Below, in pieces: positions 29,101 through 37,117 of a stretch of 64,000 bases of DNA; the stretch's first letter is position 1; every line of letters begins with the position of its first letter. A program made the position numbers and the translations under genes. The stretch is from assembly GCF_000949135.2 (NCBI RefSeq), contig NZ_JTAN02000003.1, forward strand, positions 496,001 to 560,000, read 5' to 3'. The notes under the pieces were generated by a model that saw only the letters and a program-made list of their open reading frames with translations, was not told the origin of the DNA and made no database searches. The stretch is from Burkholderia sp. USMB20. GTDB taxonomy: Bacteria > Pseudomonadota > Gammaproteobacteria > Burkholderiales > Burkholderiaceae.

Positions 29101-29630
29101 TGCGGCTGGGCCTCGATGCGCAGCGGGCCGCCGGCGGCGAAGACCAGCGGCCCTATTCCCTCGCGCTGCTCGCCGACAGTTACTGGCGCGCGGGCGACCG
29201 GCGGGCAGCGCTGGACCTGCTGAAAGAGGCGACGACGCTCGTCGAGCAAACCGGTGAGCACTGCTTCGAGGCCGAGCTGTACCGGCTCACGGGCGTCTAT
29301 CTGGCCGGCGGGGCGAGCGAGCAGGAGGCCGTCGCGGCGAGCGAAGAGGGGGCCGTCGCGGCGTGCGACGAAGGGGCCGTCGCGGCGCGCGACGACAGGG
29401 CCGCCGGCTGCTTTCACCGGGCGATCGAGCGCGCGCGCCGCCAGGGTGCCCGAGCGCTGGAATTGCGGGCGGCGTCGGACCTTGCGCGGCTGTTGCAGCG
29501 GCAGGGGAAAATCGTGGAGGCGAGGCGAGCGCTGTCCGAGGTGCTCGCCTGCTTCACGGAAGGTTTCGATACAAGCGACCTGCGCGACGCGAAAGCGCTG
29601 CTGGATGCATTGGACGCGCGCGCAGGATGA
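26127..29630 (+). CDS. Zinc-ribbon / class III nucleotide cyclase / ATPase / TPR signalling protein
   Basis: 1,167 residues. Domains in order: double zinc ribbon (CTIC..CQEC, CPQC..CSHC, residues 3-47); class III cyclase (~100-275); STAND-like ATPase with Walker A GEAGVGKS at 330-337; and a long helical TPR-like region to the C-terminus. The cyclase metal aspartates are Asp-108 (FADMAGST) and Asp-152 (KSLGDG). The transition-state pair normally Asn and Arg is His-230 and Arg-234 (GHTIHIASR), so activity may be altered. A three-copy 24-bp repeat lies near the C-terminus. There is no membrane segment. The patatin gene follows after 93 bp. Confidence 0.87.
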   Translation: MRCTICGSENPPGAGFCQECGAVLSRTCPQCGHDAAPAARFCSHCGAPLATPAAAAPLSRPSARAPSPTPIHYTPDHLAERIRAEHAAMEARGEPAGERKTVTALFADMAGSTALIHDLDPEVAHRLIVPVVELMMEAVHYYEGYVAKSLGDGILALFGAPIAHEDHAQRALFAALRMQQAMRQHGDRIRLQEGIPLQIRVGVHTGEVVVRSIRTDDLHTEYDPLGHTIHIASRIEGIAAPTSILVSESTHKLAEGYFEFKALGATQLKGIPAPLCVYEVLGLGALRTRLQLAAHRGLARFVGRETELEHLNRALETMRAGHGRVVGVVGEAGVGKSRLFHEFKERSRRGALVLETFSVSHGKAFSNLPLIELLKNYFQITPQDDERRCREKVIGKALALERGFEDLVPYVLYLLGIGEGGSVLVEMDPQIRRERTFDAIRQLLVRESQNQPVHLLFEDLQWLDRETEAFLSYLIDHVPDARILLLVNYRPEYRPAWAGAVHCSRIRLEPLGPSDAQGLLTALLGEDRTLVPLKQLILEKTEGNPFFMEEVVQTLVEEKSLLGEAGRYRIVETPATLHIPTTVQGVLAARIDRLPVEEKELLQALAVIGHEFPFSLIRRICGEVAARDDELRRLLAHLEAAEFIYERPAFPEVNYSFKHALTQEVAGRSLLTERRTALHERTAQAIEVLFPTRIADYCSELAHHYGQSGNIPKAVEYLHRAAQQALRHAAHHDAMNHLGAALALLKGLPDTPMRAHWELTLLLSLGPVLMDVRGYGATEVGATYTRALALCERTGEVSQRFATQLGLRMHHVVRGEYALATDLGRQMLGTARDANDPGFLIEAHSALGSCFFLQGDFTAARTHLEQAIAIYDPEQHQAHVFAHGVDPGIRALSFLVLTLWIQGYPDQALRRSVEALALARHLSYGPSLAFSLTYTAHLHQLRREPTLAAERAEAVIAVSTEHGLPYWLAWGTLLRGWAMSAQGNIRDGIAQMRLGLDAQRAAGGEDQRPYSLALLADSYWRAGDRRAALDLLKEATTLVEQTGEHCFEAELYRLTGVYLAGGASEQEAVAASEEGAVAACDEGAVAARDDRAAGCFHRAIERARRQGARALELRAASDLARLLQRQGKIVEARRALSEVLACFTEGFDTSDLRDAKALLDALDARAG
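29325..29396 (+). repeat. Three 24-bp tandem repeats inside the cyclase gene
   Basis: Three adjacent 24-bp units each encode a G/E-AVAA-x-D/E-D/E octapeptide (EAVAASEE, GAVAACDE, GAVAARDD). They lengthen an acidic linker between TPR-like helices without changing frame. Copy number is likely to vary between strains. Confidence 0.85.
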
Positions 29631-29723
29631 ATGGAACAACGGCGCACGGCGACGGATCGCGTGACGACGTGCGCTCGATGACCTGCCGCTGTTCCGCCTG
29701 CGCGGAGCGCCGAGGAGACGGGC

Positions 29724-30773
29724 ATGGCAACCACGCACGCAAGACGCGGCAACGATGGCCCGCGCAAACCGATTGCGCTCGCGTTGCAGGGCGGCGGAAT
29801 GCACGGCGCCTTCACCTGGGGCGTGCTCGACCGCATGCTCGAAGACGGCCGGCTCGACATCGAAGGCGTCAGTGCAACCAGCGCCGGCGCGATGAACGCC
29901 GCGGTACTCGCGTACGGGCTGCACAAGGGCGGCGCAGACGGCGCGCGTCAGGCACTGCACGACTTCTGGCACGCGGTCGCGCAATCGGCGGAGCGCTACA
30001 ACCCGCTGCGCTGGATGCCCTGGCTGAAGGGCACGCACAGCTTCGGGCTCGATCATTCGCCGCTGTATGCGTTCGCCGACATGATGCTGCGGGTCTTTTC
30101 ACCCTATCAGTTCAATCCGAACAACCTGAATCCGCTGCGCGAGGTGCTCGAAAGCCAGATCGATTTCGACGCGCTGCGCAAGCACTGTCCGATCCGGCTG
30201 TACGTGTGCGCGACCAACGTCGAGACGGGGAAGATCCGCCTGTTCACCGGAGCGGACCTCAGTGCCGACGCGGTGCTGGCGTCGGCATGCGTGCCGACCC
30301 TGTTCCAGGCGGTCTCGATCGACGGCGAGTACTACTGGGATGGCGGGTACATGGGGAATCCGGCCATCTATCCGCTCATCTACAACTGCGCGACGCGCGA
30401 CGTCGTGATCGTGCACATCAATCCGCTCGTGCGTCGCGGCGTGCCGATCACGGCCGCGGAAATCCTCAACCGGATCAGCGAGATCAGTTTCAATTCGTCG
30501 CTGATGCGCGAGATGCGGGCGATCGCGTTCGTCACCGACCTGATCCAGCAAGGCACGATACAACGCGGCGAGATGAAGGAAATGCTGATTCATTCCATTC
30601 GCGCCGACGATGCGCTGTCCGCGCTGAGCGTATCGAGCAAGTACAACGCGGATTGGACATTTCTGAGCGAACTGCATGACCACGGGCGACGCGAAGCGGA
30701 TGTGTGGCTCGCGCATCACTACGGAAACATCGGGCAGCGCTCGAGCATCGACATCCGCAGGGAATTTCTCTGA
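29724..30773 (+). CDS. Patatin-like phospholipase
   Basis: 349 residues. The oxyanion loop is LQGGGMHGAF, the nucleophile Ser lies in SATSAGAMN, and the catalytic Asp is in WDGGYMGNPAIYP. The elbow reads A-T-S-A-G rather than the usual G-x-S-x-G at its first position. Patatin domains use a Ser-Asp dyad to release fatty acids from lipids. There is no signal peptide, so it is probably cytoplasmic. It lies between the cyclase-ATPase gene and the HD hydrolase gene on the same strand. Confidence 0.88.
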   Translation: MATTHARRGNDGPRKPIALALQGGGMHGAFTWGVLDRMLEDGRLDIEGVSATSAGAMNAAVLAYGLHKGGADGARQALHDFWHAVAQSAERYNPLRWMPWLKGTHSFGLDHSPLYAFADMMLRVFSPYQFNPNNLNPLREVLESQIDFDALRKHCPIRLYVCATNVETGKIRLFTGADLSADAVLASACVPTLFQAVSIDGEYYWDGGYMGNPAIYPLIYNCATRDVVIVHINPLVRRGVPITAAEILNRISEISFNSSLMREMRAIAFVTDLIQQGTIQRGEMKEMLIHSIRADDALSALSVSSKYNADWTFLSELHDHGRREADVWLAHHYGNIGQRSSIDIRREFL

Positions 30774-30836
30774 GCGCATCGCAGTCATGTCGGCATGGGG
30801 CGATTCCGCGCGGACGCCCCGGTCCAAGGAGCGAAC

Positions 30837-31457
30837 GTGAACCGGATGCAGGCGCGGTTCGTCGCGTTGTGGTCGTGCAGCGGCGGGTCCCATGCCGAGG
30901 AGGTCTATCGCAGGCTCGCGCAATGCTATGCGGAGCCGGTGCGCCATTACCATACGCTCGTGCATGTCCGGCGATGCCTGCGTCATCTCGACCTGGCGCG
31001 CGACGCGATTCCCGCGCCGGACGCCGTCGAACTCGCGCTCTGGTTCCATGACGTGATTTTCGTGCCCGGCGCGAAGGACAACGAGCAGCGTAGCGCGGAC
31101 TGGTTCCGGCACCAGGCCGGGGGGCGAATCCGCGCGTGCGACCCCGTCTGCGCGATGATCCTCGCGACGACCCACGCGGGCATTGCCGCGCAACCGGATA
31201 CCCGCTTCGCGTGCGACATCGACTTGGCCGCGCTCGGCGCTTCCCGCAGCCGGTTTCGCGAAGACGGCCGGCGTTTGCGGGCAGAGCGTCCCGATCTCGA
31301 CGACCGGGCCTACGATTTTCATGAGCGGACGATTCTGCGCGGGCTGCTCGTGCGTCCGCGCATCTATCTGACGGAATTCTTCTACACGCGCTGCGAGAGG
31401 CAGGCGCGCAGGAACCTGAGCTGGCGGCTGGGGTTGCCGGTTCCTGAACCGGAGTGA
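30837..31457 (+). CDS. Predicted HD-superfamily metal-dependent phosphohydrolase
   Basis: 206 residues from GTG 30837, chosen for AAGGA six bases upstream. The metal-site motifs are RHYHTLVHV, ELALWFHDVIF (the HD pair), NEQRSADWF, TTHAG and CDIDLAALG, as in the uncharacterised COG4339 group. HD proteins commonly cleave nucleotides or nucleotide second messengers. It follows the patatin gene by 63 bp, so a role together with the cyclase is possible but unproven. Confidence 0.78.
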   Translation: MNRMQARFVALWSCSGGSHAEEVYRRLAQCYAEPVRHYHTLVHVRRCLRHLDLARDAIPAPDAVELALWFHDVIFVPGAKDNEQRSADWFRHQAGGRIRACDPVCAMILATTHAGIAAQPDTRFACDIDLAALGASRSRFREDGRRLRAERPDLDDRAYDFHERTILRGLLVRPRIYLTEFFYTRCERQARRNLSWRLGLPVPEPE

Positions 31458-31722
31458 CGACCCGTTGCGCCGGCGCAATGATCGATCGAAGCGGTGCCCG
31501 GGCGCCAGGGCAACCTGACCCGACAGGCCCGCCACGCGTGCGTCGCGCGCCTAGGGAACCGGTGCGCGCCCGCCGGTCGGGACCACGTTGCAGCGAACGG
31601 CGGCCCTCGGGCACTCTAGAATTGGCATGTAACGTATTGCAGTGGCCTGGCCCGGACAATGTTCCAGGTGTCGTTTCGATATCGCTTTGCCAGGCGATCT
31701 GCTCATTCCAACGGATACCAAC

Positions 31723-32622
31723 ATGCGCATCCCGCCGCTCAAGGCAATCATCGCGTTCGAAAGTGTCGCCCGGACCAAAAGCGTCAATCGTGCCGCGGAA
31801 GAACTGGGCCTGACCGCGTCCGCCGTGAGTCACCAGCTCAGCAACCTCGAATCGCAGATCGGCCAGCCGCTGTTCCAGCGATCAGGGCGCGGGCTCGTTC
31901 TCACGCCGACCGGCGAGCGCTATCTGGCGGACGTCACCGGCTCGCTGGCCGACCTGAGCCGCGCCACCGAGCGCGCATCGAGCCGCGCCGAGGTCGATAT
32001 CCTGCGCGTGCATTCGAGCCCGAGCTTCGGGCTGATGTGGCTGTTGCCGCGGCTGTCGTCGTTTCAGGAAGCGAACGGCGATATCCAGCTGAACCTGGCG
32101 TGCTCTTACGAAAACGTGTCGTTCTCGAACGGCTTCTACGATATCGACGTCCGCCACGGCTACGGCAACTGGGACAACCTCGAGGTGAAGACGATGCGCG
32201 GCGAGTTCATCGCGCCGCTCGCGTCGCCGCAGTACCTCGAACGGCATCCGGTGAACGCGCCGGAAGACCTCCTCGCGCATCGGCTGATCTATTCCGAAAC
32301 GCCGCTCGTGCAGTGGAAGCAGTGGTTCGGCCGGGCCGGCGTATCGCTCGCGGCCCGCAAGACCTTCGACTTTTCGTTCGACCGGTCGTACATGTCGCTC
32401 GAAACCGCCGCGCTCGGCCTCGGCATCGCGCTCGAAAGCCTGATGCTCGCGTCGGTGAAGATCCGCGAAGGCGCGCTGGTGCCCGTGTTCGACGAGACGC
32501 ATGCGGTGGAAGTCGGTGCGCATCATCTCGTTTACCCGCGGCAGAACGCGGAACTGCCTCGCGTGAAACGCTTCCTTGCGTGGATCGAGCGGGAGGTCGC
32601 GGCGCAGCGCCGCGCGAACTGA
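31723..32622 (+). CDS. LysR-type regulator (GcvA-like)
   Basis: 299 residues from MRIPPLKAI. The winged helix is AIIAFESVARTKSVNRAAEE and LTASAVSHQLSNLESQIGQP, and the effector domain begins near residue 90 (RVHSSPSFGLMWLLPRL). The glycine-cleavage-activator subtype is suggested by the FGLMWLLPRL and DIDVRHGYG segments. It lies 162 bp upstream of the SDR-MFS-transketolase operon on the same strand and is the likely regulator. Confidence 0.88.
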   Translation: MRIPPLKAIIAFESVARTKSVNRAAEELGLTASAVSHQLSNLESQIGQPLFQRSGRGLVLTPTGERYLADVTGSLADLSRATERASSRAEVDILRVHSSPSFGLMWLLPRLSSFQEANGDIQLNLACSYENVSFSNGFYDIDVRHGYGNWDNLEVKTMRGEFIAPLASPQYLERHPVNAPEDLLAHRLIYSETPLVQWKQWFGRAGVSLAARKTFDFSFDRSYMSLETAALGLGIALESLMLASVKIREGALVPVFDETHAVEVGAHHLVYPRQNAELPRVKRFLAWIEREVAAQRRAN

Positions 32623-32784
32623 ACATCGCGCGTCCGGGCCGCGTGCAATATTGCGTTGCAGCACGCCGGAACGGCCCGCGCGGCGTCATCTGAAATTTTC
32701 TCAACCATGCCTGAGCGTTTCCGCGTTGATGCGGGTGTCCGTCGAGCCGACACTCTGCACACACATCAACACAGGAGACGAACG

Positions 32785-33534
32785 ATGTTGCTCGACAACA
32801 GGACCATCATCGTGACCGGCGCGGCATCGCCGCGCGGTATCGGCAAGGCCACGGCCCGCACGCTGGCCGCCCAGGGCGCGCGCGTGGCGATTCTCGACCT
32901 GCGTCGCGAGGACGCCGAAGCGGCCGCCGCCGAGCTCGGGCCCGACCACCTCGGCCTGGCGTGCGACGTGACCGATCGCGACGCGTGCGTGGCCGCGGCT
33001 CGCGCGACGCTGGCGCGTTATGGCCGTATCGACGGCCTCGTGAACAACGCCGGCATCACGCAGCCGGTGCGCACGCTGGACATTTCCGGGCGCGACTTCG
33101 ATGCGATCGTCGACGTGAACCTGCGCGGCACGCTGTACATGTCGCAGGCGGTGCTGCCGGCGATGAAGGAGCAGCGCGGCGGCAGCATCGTGTGCATGTC
33201 GTCGGTGTCCGCGCAGCGCGGCGGCGGCATCTTCGGCGGCCCGCACTACAGCGCCGCGAAGGCCGGCGTGCTCGGCCTCGCGAAGGCGATGGCGCGCGAA
33301 TTCGGGGCCGACCGTATCCGCGTCAATTCGATCACACCGGGCCTGATTCAGACCGACATCACCGGCGACAAGCTGACGCCCGACATGCGCGAGGAGATCG
33401 TCAAGGGCATTCCGCTCGGCCGCCTCGGCGAGGCCGCCGATGTCGCCAATGCGTGCCTGTTCCTGCTGAGCGACCTGTCGAGCTACCTGACGGGCATCAC
33501 GCTGGACGTCAACGGCGGGATGCTGATTCACTGA
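32785..33534 (+). CDS. Short-chain dehydrogenase/reductase
   Basis: 249 residues with classical SDR motifs: cofactor loop TGAASPRGIG (11-20), NNAG (87-90), catalytic Ser in MSSVSA (~140), and Tyr-155 and Lys-159 in HYSAAKAG. An Asp-Leu-Arg after beta-2 (ILDLRRE) suggests NAD preference. AGGAGACGAACG precedes the ATG. It is the first gene of an operon with an MFS transporter and split transketolase, so it probably oxidises a polyol or sugar acid. Confidence 0.88.
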   Translation: MLLDNRTIIVTGAASPRGIGKATARTLAAQGARVAILDLRREDAEAAAAELGPDHLGLACDVTDRDACVAAARATLARYGRIDGLVNNAGITQPVRTLDISGRDFDAIVDVNLRGTLYMSQAVLPAMKEQRGGSIVCMSSVSAQRGGGIFGGPHYSAAKAGVLGLAKAMAREFGADRIRVNSITPGLIQTDITGDKLTPDMREEIVKGIPLGRLGEAADVANACLFLLSDLSSYLTGITLDVNGGMLIH

Positions 33535-33608
33535 GAACGGTGCCGCGACACGCGCGGCGCCGACCATCATGCACCCGGGACGACCCGGGGCCATGGCAGG
33601 AGACAAAG

Positions 33609-34934
33609 ATGAGAGCAAAGTACCCCGCCTCGCCGGTTCAGGGCGAGATGCTGCAACGGGACGATGCGCAGACGTTCGAAGCGGCGACCTATGCGAAGGT
33701 CGCGCGACGGCTGATCCCGTTCCTGATGTTGTGCTATCTCGGTGCGTATCTCGACCGGGTCAACGTCGGCTTCGCGAAACTGCAGATGCTCAACGACTTG
33801 CGTTTCAGCGAGACCGTGTACGGGATGGGCGCAGGCATTTTCTTTCTCGGCTACTTTCTGTTCGAAGTACCGAGCAACCTGATCCTGCATCGCGTCGGCG
33901 CGCGCCGCTGGCTCGCGCGCATCATGCTGACGTGGGCCGTGATTTCCGCGAGCTTCGTGTTCGTGAAGTCACCTGCCGCGTTCTACGTGCTGCGGTTTCT
34001 GCTCGGCGTCGCCGAAGCGGGCTTCGCGCCGGGCGTGATCCTGTACCTCACCTACTGGTTCCCGTCGGCACGTCGTGCCAAGGCACTGTCGCTGTTCTTC
34101 ATGGCGATTCCGCTCGCGGGGATCATTGGCGGCCCGCTGTCGGGCGCGATCATGCATTCGCTGCACGGCGCGATGTCGATGGCGGGCTGGAAGTGGCTGT
34201 TCCTGCTCGAGGCGTTGCCTTCGTTCGTGCTGGGCTTTGCGATCCTGCTGTATCTCGATGACGGCATTGCCGGCGCGAAATGGCTGACCGATGCCGAAAA
34301 AGCCTTGCTGGCGCGCAACGTGTCGGCCGACGCCGAGCACACGACCGCCCACCTGTCGATTCGCGCATTCGTCGCCGACCGCCGCTTATGGCTGATGGCC
34401 GCGATCTACTTCTGCGTCGTGCTCGGGCAGTACGGGCTCACGTTCTGGCTGCCCACGATCATTCGCAAGGCCGGCGTCGCCGATCCGCTGTGGGTCGGCC
34501 TGTTCACCGCGATTCCGTATGCGTGCGCGATCGTCGCGCTGCCGCTGATCGGCATGAGCGCGGATCGCCGCCGCGAGCGCCGCTTCCATCTCGCGGTGCC
34601 GATGCTGATCGCGGCGGCGGGCTTCGCGACGTTGCCGATGCTCGGCAGCGTCAGCGCGTCGATCGTGTGCCTGAGCATTGCGTCCGCCGGCATTCTGGCG
34701 TCGTCGTCGCAGTTCTGGTCGCTGCCCACGGCGCTGCTCGGCGGGATGTCGGCGGCGGCGGGCATCGCCGCGGTCAACTGCTTTGCCAATCTCGCGGGCT
34801 TCTTCTCGCCGGCGATCGTCGGCTGGCTGAACGACCTGACCGGCAAGTCGACTGCGGGACTCCTCTTCATCTCCGTCGCGATTACGATCGGCGCGCTGCT
34901 GGTGTTCCTCGTGCCGCGCTCTGTCAATCGCTGA
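33609..34934 (+). CDS. MFS transporter, anion:cation symporter type
   Basis: 441 residues and about 12 helices. The ACS family signature is present: CYLGAYLDRVNVGFAKLQM in helix 1, FFLGYFLFEVPSNLILHRVG next, and the FLLGVAEAGFAPGVILYLTYWFP stretch. Relatives import tartrate, phthalate, glucarate and similar organic anions. Its place 74 bp after the SDR gene and 50 bp before the transketolase pair suggests uptake of the pathway substrate. Confidence 0.88.
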   Translation: MRAKYPASPVQGEMLQRDDAQTFEAATYAKVARRLIPFLMLCYLGAYLDRVNVGFAKLQMLNDLRFSETVYGMGAGIFFLGYFLFEVPSNLILHRVGARRWLARIMLTWAVISASFVFVKSPAAFYVLRFLLGVAEAGFAPGVILYLTYWFPSARRAKALSLFFMAIPLAGIIGGPLSGAIMHSLHGAMSMAGWKWLFLLEALPSFVLGFAILLYLDDGIAGAKWLTDAEKALLARNVSADAEHTTAHLSIRAFVADRRLWLMAAIYFCVVLGQYGLTFWLPTIIRKAGVADPLWVGLFTAIPYACAIVALPLIGMSADRRRERRFHLAVPMLIAAAGFATLPMLGSVSASIVCLSIASAGILASSSQFWSLPTALLGGMSAAAGIAAVNCFANLAGFFSPAIVGWLNDLTGKSTAGLLFISVAITIGALLVFLVPRSVNR

Positions 34935-34984
34935 TCACCGCCGATTCGACCTGCATGTCTTCCGATCCAATACTGGAGCCAACG

Positions 34985-35830
34985 ATGGATACCGAAACCA
35001 TTCATGAAGCGGTCACGCTCGCCGAGCGCGCGTACCGCATCCGCAGAAACGCTGTTCTGATGGGCGAAGTCCAGGGCCAGGGCTATGTCGGCCAGGCGCT
35101 CGACATTGCCGACGTGCTCGCCGTCGCGTATTTCGGCGCGATGCGCTATCGCCCCGACGATCCCGAGTGGGAAGGGCGCGACCGCTTCCTGCTGTCGAAC
35201 GGCCACTATGCGATCGCGCTGTACGCGGCGCTGTTCGAAGCCGGCATCCTGCCGGCCGAGGAGCTCGAAACCTACGGCAGCGACGACAGCCGTTTGCCGA
35301 TGTCGGGGATGGCGAGCTACACGCCCGGCATGGAGATGTCCGGCGGTTCGCTCGGCCAGGGCCTGACGATCGCGGTCGGCCGTTGTCTCGGGCTCAAGCG
35401 CAACGGCTCGGACGCATTCGTCTATACGCTGTTCTCGGACGGCGAGCTCGACGAAGGCGCGATCTGGGAAGGGCTGATGTCGGCCGCGCACTGGAAGCTC
35501 GACAACCTGATCGCGATCGTCGACGTGAACAACCAGCAGGCCGATGGCCCGTCGACGCAAGTCATGGCGTTCGAGCCTCTGGTCGACAAGCTCGAAGCAT
35601 TCGGCTGGTATACGCAGCGAGTCGACGGCAACGATATCGACGCGGTAAAGCGCGCGTTCGACAACGCGCGCCGACATGACAAGCCGCAGCCGCGGATCAT
35701 CGTCTGCGACACGAAGATGGGGTGCGGCGTGCCGTTCCTCGAAGCACGCGAGAAGAGCCATTTCATTCGCGTCGATGCGCACGAGTGGAAGCTCGCGCTC
35801 GACGCACTCGAAGCAGGGAGACACGCATGA
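34985..35830 (+). CDS. Transketolase-like protein, N-terminal (TPP-binding) subunit
   Basis: 281 residues corresponding to the first half of transketolase. It has FLLSNGHYAIALYAALFEAG, GGSLGQGLTIAVGRCLGLK and the TPP/metal motif DGELDEGAIWEG with NN (VDVNNQQADGP). The metal-motif Gly is Ser here (FSDGELDEG). ATG 34985 is chosen, with GGAGCC upstream; ATG 34955 is an alternative. It overlaps the C-terminal subunit gene by four bases. Split transketolases serve branched or unusual sugar phosphates in some pathways, for example apulose 4-phosphate. Confidence 0.87.
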   Translation: MDTETIHEAVTLAERAYRIRRNAVLMGEVQGQGYVGQALDIADVLAVAYFGAMRYRPDDPEWEGRDRFLLSNGHYAIALYAALFEAGILPAEELETYGSDDSRLPMSGMASYTPGMEMSGGSLGQGLTIAVGRCLGLKRNGSDAFVYTLFSDGELDEGAIWEGLMSAAHWKLDNLIAIVDVNNQQADGPSTQVMAFEPLVDKLEAFGWYTQRVDGNDIDAVKRAFDNARRHDKPQPRIIVCDTKMGCGVPFLEAREKSHFIRVDAHEWKLALDALEAGRHA

Positions 35831-36825
35831 GCACCGTCGACAACAAGCCGCGCCTGAAGACTTCCGCGATGATCGCGTCCATCGCGGCCGAGGGGCAGGC
35901 GACCCGCGCCGCGCCGTTCGGCCATGCGCTCGCGAAGCTCGCGCGCACGAACGGCAACGTGATCGGCATGACGGCCGATCTCGGCAAGTACACCGACCTG
36001 CACATTTTCGCGAAGGAATTTCCCGAGCGTTACTACCAGATGGGCATGGCCGAGCAGTTGCTGATGGGCGCGGCCGCCGGGTTCGCGCACGAAGGGGCGC
36101 AGCCGTTCGTCACGACCTATGCGGTATTCGCGACGCGCCGCGCGTACGACTTCATCCATCAGGCGATCGCCGAGGACAATCTCGATGTGAAGCTGGTGTG
36201 TGCATTGCCGGGCCTCACGACCGGTTACGGGCCGAGCCATCAGGCGGCCGAGGATCTGGCGCTGATGCGCGCGATGCCGAACATGACCGTGATCGATCCG
36301 TGCGACGCGCTGGACATCGAGCAGATGGTGCCGGCGATTGCCGCGCACAAGGGGCCGGTGTACGCGCGCCTGCTGCGCGGCAACGTACCGGCCGTGCTCG
36401 ACGAATACGATTATCGTTTCGAACTCGGCAAGGCGAAGCTGCTGCGCGACGGCAACGACGTGCTGCTGATCTCGTCCGGGATCATGACGATGCGTTCGCT
36501 CGAGGTCGCGAAGGCGCTTGACGCCGACCGCATCGATGCAGCCGTGCTGCACGTCCCGACGATCAAGCCGCTCGATACGGCGACCATCGTTCGGGAGGCG
36601 TCGCGCAAGGGGCGCATGGTGATCGTCGCCGAGAACCATACGGTGATCGGCGGGCTCGGCGAAGCGGTGGCGACTGCGTTGCTCGGGGCCGGCGTTGCCG
36701 TGCCGTTCCGGCAGATCGCGCTGCCCGATGCGTACCTCGCCGCGGGCGCATTGCCGACGCTGCACGATCGTTACGGGATCTCCGCCAGCGCGATGCGGGC
36801 GAATATCAGGTCATGGGTCGAATGA
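35827..36825 (+). CDS. Transketolase-like protein, C-terminal subunit
   Basis: 332 residues. The pyrimidine-binding domain has TADLGKYTDLHIFAKEFPER and the TPP-activating Glu in YYQMGMAEQLLMGAAAG, then the transketolase C-domain (ISSGIMTMRSLEVAKAL, HVPTIKPLD, AENHTVIGGLGEA). The start overlaps the upstream stop as ATGA. Together the pair should transfer a two-carbon unit. The substrate is unknown. Confidence 0.88.
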   Translation: MSTVDNKPRLKTSAMIASIAAEGQATRAAPFGHALAKLARTNGNVIGMTADLGKYTDLHIFAKEFPERYYQMGMAEQLLMGAAAGFAHEGAQPFVTTYAVFATRRAYDFIHQAIAEDNLDVKLVCALPGLTTGYGPSHQAAEDLALMRAMPNMTVIDPCDALDIEQMVPAIAAHKGPVYARLLRGNVPAVLDEYDYRFELGKAKLLRDGNDVLLISSGIMTMRSLEVAKALDADRIDAAVLHVPTIKPLDTATIVREASRKGRMVIVAENHTVIGGLGEAVATALLGAGVAVPFRQIALPDAYLAAGALPTLHDRYGISASAMRANIRSWVE

Positions 36826-37117
36826 AGGCTTGAAATATGGATGGGCCGCGAAAGCGGTATGCACGGTGGTGACGTTACTGTGGTCACTTCCAAACTACTG
36901 CTTAGCGGCACATTGTCGCGCCAGTTTACGAAGGCGACGACAAGGAACGCTTGGGTCTGCATCTTATCCGCGAAGACCATCTATTGATCGTGATGCCTCT
37001 ATTCCCCGTGCGGGAGCACGGGAACGGGCGCTCGCAAACTGCGCTAGTTGGGCAAGCTACACGTACTGGACCCTATCTGGATGTCCCATGCAATTCAATC
37101 AAATGCCTTTTCATACG
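36826..37117. other. 292-bp intergenic region with a possible LysR gene relic
   Basis: The base composition drops here relative to the transketolase genes. One plus-strand frame (about 36915-37000) reads APVYEGDDKERLGLHLIRED and then HLLIVMP, resembling part of a LysR effector domain. No start or complete domain is present. It may be debris at the border of the acquired segment that follows. Confidence 0.3.

Noticed and set aside
26127-30773. Assignment of the cyclase and patatin genes as a CBASS defence system
   Set aside because: CBASS needs a CD-NTase; here the cyclase is class III and fused to zinc-ribbon, ATPase and TPR parts. Only a looser functional analogy is kept.
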